Shown: positions 56,800-64,000 of the stretch, piece after piece
Layout of the letters: each line of letters opens with the position of its first letter
Position numbering within the stretch: position 1 is the first letter of the stretch
From: Sambucus nigra
Lineage: Eukaryota > Streptophyta > Magnoliopsida > Dipsacales > Adoxaceae
Assembly (NCBI GenBank): GCA_949130495.1
Contig: OX422208.1
Span: 396,450,561 to 396,514,560, forward strand
DNA: 64,000 nucleotides
Direction of reading: 5' to 3'
Notes under the pieces: model-generated
Database searches by the model: none
The model's input: only the letters and a program-made list of their open reading frames with translations
Told to the model about the DNA's origin: nothing
Translations under genes and position numbers: made by a program

Positions 56800-59732
56800 T
56801 TCTAGTGTCCTCAGGAATCTGTGCGGACGTACTACGCTTTCAGCGTTTCTCTCAATTTGATATAGAGCCTTAGGATTAGGATCGTTGATTACTCTTGTGA
56901 GATTTCATTTTCCTGCTACTATGTAAGATTATAGTAAATCTTTTGCGCGCTCGTTTGAGACTCGAGCGTTGATCGATGAAGGACGACCATAGGGAGGCCG
57001 CGATGAGGGAAACATGAGGTGAATCTTAGTTAGAGTTATAATTTATAGTTGGGATTGAGGACCGCAGTAGAGGTCACTCCCCTTTTTGTGCTGCTATTTA
57101 GGATTGCTACAATGACTACTAGATTATAGTAGTTATAATCATTCCAATACCACTTTTGTAGAGAGTGGTGCTAAAATTGGATTACCCAGTGAAGTAAACT
57201 GGAAAAAAAGGGTTGAAAGGTCTTGATAAGGACCATACATTGAAGTTTAAGTTATACGAAGGGAGTGTAATGTGATTCAGTGAAAGTGAATGGATTATAA
57301 GGTTTGGCTTAAACTAGGGTTTGGAAATACCCATATGTGAAAATTAAAGGAAAATTTTCCACTCGTGGGAGCAATATTGAAATGGTGTGAACGGTGGTCA
57401 CCATACTTGGGGGAGCAGGACGTGTTGTTCGAAGAGGAACCTCATTGACGGTTTTCACCACAAATACCTTTGGATGGTTAGGAAGGAAAAGAATGCAATT
57501 CTGAACTATTCACCTAAGGATCGGTTAGAGGCCAACAGTGAATAAAGATAATTACGGATAGGTGAACTTTGTACTGAATCAAGGAAAGTACAATGAAGAG
57601 AGAGTCCTTCAAAGGAGTGATAGGCTCGCTAGAGGAGTGTTTCTAACACTTATGGAAGGTAGAACTACACGCTTTGATCTTGCCCAGTAGGAGTTAAAGG
57701 ACAAGAATAGGGTGCCGAGGTGGGGCATCGATTAAAGTAGTTTCTAGCTCAGTAAGGGAAAGTATATCATGTCCGGGAACTAGTTGGAGTAGCTAGGGAG
57801 ATTAGCAAAGTTATTATGAGTTTCACCTCGAATGAAGGAGGTATATTCGGTGTGACAAGATTGAGTCACGGTATTTTATTAGCCCTAGACTCGTGTGTGA
57901 TTCGAGTTTATTTGTAGCATTGATAACATTATATAGTATATGTTTATGTGTTTTTCCGAGATAGCGGAGATCTATTTTCTTTCATTCACTGTGAAGAGAG
58001 GGTGTTAGTATTTTAAGTTTATATCAGACTTGTGTTGCTCGTTTTATGTGTAATATACGAGTATGGTGTTATTTATAGTATATTATGATATTCGTTGTTC
58101 GGAGCGATAGCAGGCTAATGATGGCAAGACTATTGTGTCCACGGTTCCAGGGTGGAACAGGTTGTTGTTGCGATAACTCACCTGGAAATAGGTTGATTTC
58201 TCCTTTATTATATGTATAGTTGGAACTTCGGTGAGCAGATGTTTCATTATCATGAATCGAGTGTGTGGAGACCTTATAGGTGTGATTTAAGGTCATTATT
58301 GTTGAGCTGTGAGTTTAAGCTCATTATTGTTTGCGCGAGGACTTAGTGTTAGTGTGAACGCTTAGTGGTGTGGCTCCTGGACAGAGATAAGAGTTCATAC
58401 CACATTTTGTTGAAAGAGGGGATAGGTCCCGGTTGCATATTTGAAGCTAACGGACCTCCACGACCGACAAGTTAAGTAGTAATGTATTGGAGGGGTTCCC
58501 TGTTTGGATTTCGCTTTGTGAGATGCTCCACGCATGAACCTTAACGACGTCGGGAGTGGAGAGATGTTATAGGATACGAGGATGTTGGTTTTGTTGATAA
58601 GTCATATAGTGTGGAGGAAACACTATAGACTGAGGGTCGTATGATGATGGTATGATTATGGAAATATAAGTGATATGGGGAAGCACTAAAGTGATCCTCT
58701 CACCGCAAGTAGGTGGGTAAAGCTAGAGTTAGAGAAATTGATTTGAGGCTTATAGTCAGGCCTTAATGAAAAGGCAAATTTTGGAGGAAGTATGTTTTGG
58801 GTGTGATGTTCACAACAGGTTTGAAGGGAGTAGGCGCCTTGATTAGTTAGATTTTCCTTTTCGCCAAGGTGAAAGGTTAAAGTGGTAGAAGTACGTTAGT
58901 AGAATAGAAAGATAGGATTTAGGACGTCCCATTGGTGTGCCTCATGCCGTTATATCTCAATAATCGATAATGAGAGGAAATAGTGTAACGGGAGGGTTCC
59001 TTATTTGGATTTCGCTTTGCGAGACGTCCCACGCATGAAACCAAGCAAATGTCGGAAGTTGAGAGAGGCCTTGGGAACTAGGGATATACTTAGGATTATA
59101 CTCGTTTAGCGTGGGTAGGATAACGCATAGATCGTAGGATTATTAGGGAGTAAATTCAATAGAGTTAGTGGCGCTGATATAGGAAGATTATGGGAAGTAA
59201 ACCATAAGAAGATTGGTTGATTGACCTTAAGAATAATTGAATTTCGCGGGTTGGGAAGACTCATGTGTGAGTATTACACCGAGGAAATAAGGCCCATTGT
59301 TCAGAGAGAGTGTACGTGTTGAACGTTTACAATGGTTGTGCTGATAGGCACGGGTTAAAAAGGTGTATGGACACCCTGGTAAGGTTGGTTTTATATACCG
59401 CCTCAAATATAAGGGACACAATATATAAGAGGTAGCACGCCTAAAACTAAGCGATGAGACTTATGGGAATAGTAGAGCGTTAGTATAGGCACATTCCTTT
59501 AGATACGATTATAGAAGCACTAGGTGCAATGTGACGTTATTAGAGTCACCTTACGATCGAGGTAGCAGTATAGTATCATATAAACCGGGTTAGAGGTGAG
59601 TTCTGAATGAGTGTATGGTTGAGAGCCATCGGGTTAGTACCGTTCCCCTTGAGGCATTAGGATGTGGAGTGATCCTAGGTTAGTGTTGGTAGTATCGGTT
59701 GTATCTAAATTTCGAGGGCAAAATTCTATTGT
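56800..59732 (+). other. Noncoding interior of element B
   Basis: No frame with retrotransposon motifs and none longer than about 75 codons. Collinear in stretches with the interior of element A. Two copies of the roughly 50-bp module are at 58478-58540 and 58981-59039. The minus-strand open frames 58069-58296 and 59227-59421 have no recognisable domain. Confidence 0.8.
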
Positions 59733-59743
59733 AAGGGGGGAAG
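59733..59743 (+). other. Polypurine tract of element B
   Basis: AAGGGGGGAAG followed by TA and the LTR start TGTAATACCCC. The preceding ATTTCGAGGGCAAAATTCT parallels the sequence before the tracts of element A and the Tekay-like element. Confidence 0.88.
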
Positions 59744-59745
59744 TA

Positions 59746-61634
59746 TGTAATACCCCGTACTTTTATGGGAAATTAAATTTAAAAATTAAGTGCAAATTGG
59801 GAATTTAAGAAATTATCGTGAATAGTAATTTTTGGAGTTTTCAAGGATTTTAGTGCAAGTTGGAGTATTTTATTATTTATCGCAGCTGGGTAAAAAGACA
59901 CAGGATAATATTTTAATGGGAAAACCTGCATTAAGTTGTGTTGGGTAAAATTAGTGAATTGAGGTCAAGTACCTCGGATGGAAATTCCGATTACGCGACT
60001 GGTCTCGAAATGGCCGAGATAGTCAGAATAGAGTATCCAGGAGTCTTAATTGAGTTTCGGGAATTTTTGGATTAATAGGAACTCGTAATTGAGTAAACGA
60101 GCCATTTTTGGGTTTTAAAAGGGATAAACCCTTATTTCTACTTATAAAATACATGAGAGAGTGGGAGAAAGAAAGAAAAAGAGAGAAAGAAGAAAGGAAG
60201 AAAGGGAGAAGGAGGAGAGAAAAAGGATTTCAGGACCAAACTCCGCCGGATTCGACTCGAGGTCGTCGGATTTCATCCTCCAGGCAAGTGTATACTTGCT
60301 TTATTTCATTTGGTGCATTTATTTCATATTATAGTTGGTAAACTATATGATTTTGGGTTAGAACCCTTAAAATAAATTTGGGAAAATTTGAATATGAGTT
60401 TACATATTGATGTAATGTAAACTCTTAATGATTTCTAGTGTTAAATCCATGTAAATGGAGTGAAGAAATGGACTGAAATGGGTTAAAATGATAAGTTGGG
60501 TTTTTATGGTTTTAGGGTTTAAATTTAAGAGAAATGGTTTAATACCCCAAATTAATTGATGTGTTAGTTGTAAAACATAGATTAGATGTTTATAGAGTTG
60601 TTGGATGAGATTAGAAACAACAAAAATGGAGAATAATGGAGGTTTGGATTTTTGGAGAAGAAGGTGAATAGTGACCTGCGTCCTTCCCGAATCGATTCGG
60701 CCATGAGACGAATCGATTCGGATCTTGGTCAAAAAATGAAAATTGTAGATCTTTTCGATACGGTCGTGTGGGCATTGACTGCATATTTTTCTAATTTTTT
60801 TTGGATTTATAATGATTTTTCTACGGAAGGTTGTCCGTGATCGAAATCGTTAGTTATAAATTAAGTCTAGAATTAATTGGAGATAAATACTAGGGGTTCC
60901 CAAATAGAGTGTTAGGACCTCCAAAGTACTTGAGGAGATATGAAAACTTTGGGTTCGTTGAAATAAATCCGAGTTATAATTTAAATGGATATTGGATTGA
61001 GTTTTGGGTTTTGGGGATATATATAAAACCTAAGAAGATTTGGAGATTTCGGACCATCCGAATCGATTTGGACAAGCCGAATCGATTCGGTATGAGACAG
61101 TAAGAAAGTAGAACCATTTCGAATCGATTCGGACAGGACGAATCGATTCGTTGGACAGCGAATTGATTCGGACAGGCCGAATCGATTCTGTCCTGGCAAA
61201 TTTTTGAAGTTTTCTCCTTTTAAGTTTAGGGAGACATAAATTATGGTTGTGGAGATTATTATAGGAGTTTCTAAATGGGATGTTAGGACTCCTAGATGAT
61301 GATTTGAGGATAATTAAACCTCGAATTAATTTAGAGTACGATCCGGGGTATGGATTTAATTAATGTTTTGGGACAAGAGACATTCGAGAAAATCATTCGG
61401 CAAGCGTGTATAGATATATTTATGCGGTTAGAATAAATATGGGCCGATTAAAATTGAGAAAATCCTAGAATGTGATTAGGATGGAATTTGGGGTTATTGG
61501 TCATTGTTATGTGAGATTGAAAATTGTGACCATTTATATATTCGAGGAATGACGTCGATTATATAAACGATGTGATTACATTATATATATATATATAATA
61601 TGATACGGATAGGTATATATATCTAAGTGTGGAT

Positions 61635-61716
<82 letters not shown>

Positions 61717-61806
61717 AAGCATACCCCCTCTAATGCTATCATGGGAAGTTGCGCGATGTGGGTGAGGCCCCTGGCTTGAGGAGCAGGGAGCGTATAGTCC
61801 CCAGGT
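59746..61806 (+). repeat. 3' LTR of element B, truncated
   Basis: Matches 53505 to about 55512 of the 5' LTR, then ends within GTATAGTCCCCAGGT, after which copia sequence continues. It carries eight palindromic units (60687-61189), one more than the 5' LTR. A (TA)n run of about 77 bp at 61637-61713 replaces about 15 bp in the partner. Confidence 0.92.
61637..61713. repeat. (TA)n microsatellite, about 77 bp
   Basis: Uninterrupted TA repeats within the truncated LTR of element B. The allelic position in the 5' LTR (55417-55431) has only about 15 bp. Confidence 0.95.
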
Positions 61807-61999
61807 TCTTATTGTACAGTTACTCTCAACAGTTTTAATAGGGTATTCAAATGTACTTAGTTGAGTTATGTACTTTTTGATTTCTAGGAATTGGGTAGAT
61901 AGAATTTTGATAGGAATAAGTTGTTCTTATTTTCTTGTTGCCCTACGAGTCCTAGATGACTCAAAGGAGATTTTGTCTCATATTTCCAAAGGGGGAGAT

Positions 62000-63985
62000 T
62001 GAAGCCCTTATACTTTTGACTCACTTGAGTCTATATTGTATAAGTGCTCATTTAGTTTGGAAATTGTGACAAAATTGTGTCCTAACTAGAATCCAAAGAA
62101 CCTCAGAAGTTGGTTTGCTACTTCATATCTCTATCTTGCTTTGATCAAGAACCTATTGCCAACACTCACACACAGTGGAATTCATTTATTGCATATCATA
62201 TTGCATAATAATGTGTGTACATATGTTGAGTGTGTTTAAATCCCTAAATTGTACTTTTAATAATTTTTTGGGATTTTTTAAACATTTTTTTAAATTAGGT
62301 TTTCTTAATTAAAACTTAGTTTAAAAGTTTCTGGGGTTAATTTGTAAATATCATTTGTTGATTATATTGGCTTAATGTTACCTTGGGTAGAATTCGAAAG
62401 CGGAGTAAACTTGAGGGTGTGGTTTTAATTAACTTTGGACGCGCGTTTGTTACCCTGTTATTGACCAACACCTGTCCTCATCTGATTGGTTGAAGTTGTG
62501 CTTCTTTACTGAGTTTAAACAGCGTGTGTTCCTAGCCCTTGGATCATTAGCTATCAATGATCTGCATGTTATCTTGGTGAATCCCAGTACAACTCTTTAG
62601 ACCAATCAGGATTTGTTTTATCACCGCCTTATTAGAACCCTACGATCTAAGTCAATTTGGCTTGACTTAATCCAGGCCCTTGGTTTTGAGCCTGCCTCTC
62701 GAACCTTCTCCTCACCCTATAAAAGGGACCCTTCTCTCAGACTTCGAAGACTTTTGCCATTTTCATTTCCTCTGAGAAATTGAGAGAGTAGAGAGAGAAG
62801 AGAGAAAACAGAGAGAGTTAGAAACCCTAACCCTATTCGTCAAACCTCTTCCATCCAAACTCAAACACTTATTCAAATACCTCCATATCCAAAACACTTC
62901 TCTGAGTGTTCTTGAGAGTTTGAAAGTTTGAGTTGAGTTTGTTTTTGTTGCTGTAACCTCGTGTTCACTTGATCTTGTTTTCAACTTAAACGTTTTACTC
63001 AGATCTACTTTCTGATTTCATAGAAATTTCAGATCTGAGTTATTAATGTTACATTACACTTAGTTTCATTTTATTTCTCATCTTGAGAAAAATATTGTTG
63101 AATATTTTCTTTAAAACGTTTGCTTACTTTGAAATCAACAATAAATGTTTTCTGTTTCTAGTTCTTGTAAAAATAAACCTTTGACCTAGTTTGGAATCTC
63201 ACTTGGAGGTTTTCAATCTCAAAAAGTTTCTCTAAATTATGAGATTGATTAAGACCTTGTCTGTCTTCCTAGCAAGGTATCCGTGGATTCTGGGAATGAT
63301 TTAAAGGTCAAATAAGGTGAAAAGTTTTGTAAGAAGAAAGAAAAAGAAAATATCACAGCATATAGTGTTATTGTAATTTGTTAGGACTGTTTGTACTTAA
63401 TAAGTGTGTGTGTGAGCATGCATGTGTTAGAAAGCACCTTCACAAACACTTTCACCCTACAACACGAAAAGTGTTGGTAATAAGATCTTGAGAACAAAGA
63501 GTCGACGTAAAGTGCTGGAACAAATCAGAAGTTAACAAACTGAGAGAACTACATCTACAATCAGAACTGCAGAGAAGTTTAAGGACGCCAGAGGGTACAT
63601 TCCTAAACTTATATAGGACTGAGTTGTTTGCATGTTAGTTATATAGTTTGTAACTCATATATTTATTTTAGTGGATTTTTCATTTTACTCCGTAGAGGGA
63701 GTCGTGGATGTTTCCTCAATTGGTGAGGTTTTACCACGTAAAAAACATCGTGAAGATAATATTTCTACATCTCCTCATCTCATTCTTGATTGTGCTGAGT
63801 TTAAGATTTTTAAACTACTTTATAAACCTGTTATTCAATTCTTGAATAGATCTCGTACATACTGATTTATTAAACACATCTTGTGTTCAAATAGTTTGGT
63901 TTTTACGAAAAGAGTTTCTTAAAAAAACAGATCGGAGTTACTTAAATAGTTTATTTTTAATAAACGGATTTAGTAACATTTTTCA
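62000..63985 (+). repeat. 3' LTR of a SIRE-like copia element
   Basis: 1986 bp, beginning TGAAGCCCTTATAC and ending AACATTTTTCA. It is collinear with the reverse complement of the LTRs at 10518-12389 and 18305-20123, though clearly diverged, so it comes from another copy or subfamily. TATAAAAG at 62718-62725 is a good TATA box, with a GAGAGA leader after it. No PBS follows at 63986, as expected for a 3' LTR. Plus-strand open frame 63671-63865 is inside the LTR and not a gene. Confidence 0.88.
62718..62725 (+). promoter_or_regulatory. TATA box in the copia LTR
   Basis: CCTATAAAAGGG, followed about 60 bases later by a GAGAGAG-rich leader and the plant-typical AACCCTAACCC. Confidence 0.6.
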
Positions 63986-64000
63986 TACCTCTCTTTCTAT
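63986..64000. other. Flank after the copia LTR
   Basis: Fifteen bases (TACCTCTCTTTCTAT). The first five would be the TSD if the element were complete, but the left end is missing, so this cannot be tested here. Confidence 0.4.

Larger units (their letters stand above)
53505..61806 (+). mobile_element. Element B: LARD-like non-autonomous LTR retrotransposon, 3' LTR truncated
   Basis: It has a complete 5' LTR (53505-56779), PBS, noncoding interior, polypurine tract and the first 2.06 kb of the 3' LTR. The 3' LTR stops near 61806, where copia sequence begins. It belongs to the same family as element A, shown by shared ends, shared PBS leader, the same CCGAATCGATTCGG palindromes and the same roughly 50-bp module. 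GATAC at 53500-53504 is the expected left TSD but cannot be confirmed because the right end is lost. Confidence 0.88.
61807..63985 (+). mobile_element. 3' fragment of a SIRE-like copia element (plus strand)
   Basis: It starts abruptly inside the noncoding sequence upstream of the polypurine tract, comparable with minus-strand 12580-12404 of the complete copia element (shared TTAGGGTATT-like, GGGTAGATAGAATTTTG, CCTACGAGTCCTAG and CAAAGGAGATTTTGTCTCAT). It continues through CCAAAGGGGGAGA at 61986-61998 into a full LTR. All coding sequence is missing. Its left boundary is the break in element B. Confidence 0.85.

Noticed and set aside
54488..61189. Regularly spaced short palindromes suggesting a CRISPR array
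   Set aside because: The spacers are not uniform in length, parts of the spacers repeat, the units diverge, and the whole lies in a plant LTR. A CRISPR array is excluded by context.

Overview
This window looks like intergenic heterochromatin of a flowering plant, probably a eudicot. It consists almost entirely of nested, decayed transposable elements, and I recognise no intact host gene, tRNA or rRNA gene. Everything was read by eye from the sequence; no alignment or search was run, so lineage names rest on motifs and element ends stay approximate unless a target-site duplication (TSD) is quoted.

Region 1-10.5 kb: a minus-strand Ty3/gypsy Tat-like element (RT, protease, gag, PBS, 5' LTR at 1-3890) runs off the window start and carries a 636-bp hAT-type MITE in its pol. 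Back to back with it is the plus-strand 3' end of a related element (integrase tail and 3' LTR, 3929-5879). Then come a Mutator-like transposase remnant, part of a gypsy-type LTR, and the 5' end of a third Tat-like element (LTR, PBS, gag; 7915-9760). After these lies a stretch rich in GGTCACGG...CCGTGACC hairpins.

Region 10.5-21.8 kb: a structurally complete Ty1/copia element, SIRE/Maximus-like, on the minus strand (10518-20123, TSD GATAT), inserted beside a decayed plant-transposon-associated reading frame. Region 21.8-32.5 kb: a structurally complete Tekay/Del-like chromovirus on the plus strand (21799-32540, TSD TCTTC, two 2941-bp LTRs). Its 1544-codon gag-pol frame is broken only by eight nonsense codons.

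Region 32.5-64 kb: AT-rich degraded DNA with a small hAT-like insertion, then three nested LTR elements. Element A (35876-45432, minus, TSD CAACC) and element B (53505-61806, plus, 3' truncated) share about 3-kb LTRs and a homologous 3.0-3.4-kb interior with no recognisable gag-pol. They look like a LARD-type non-autonomous family whose PBS leader and polypurine tract resemble those of the Tekay-like element. Between them is a highly decayed copia element (45649-52524, TSD CCTTA). The window ends with the 3' part and complete 3' LTR of another SIRE-like copia (61807-63985).

The most interesting signals are not protein-coding. (1) The LTRs of the Tekay-like element and of A/B carry clusters of perfect palindromes, CTCGTTCGAACGAG in one and CCGAATCGATTCGG in the other, at equivalent positions, and in all three elements the two LTRs differ by whole palindromic units. 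(2) These clusters lie inside a candidate conserved GC-AG intron in the LTR. (3) A roughly 50-bp module recurs six times in the LTRs and interiors of A and B at matching positions.
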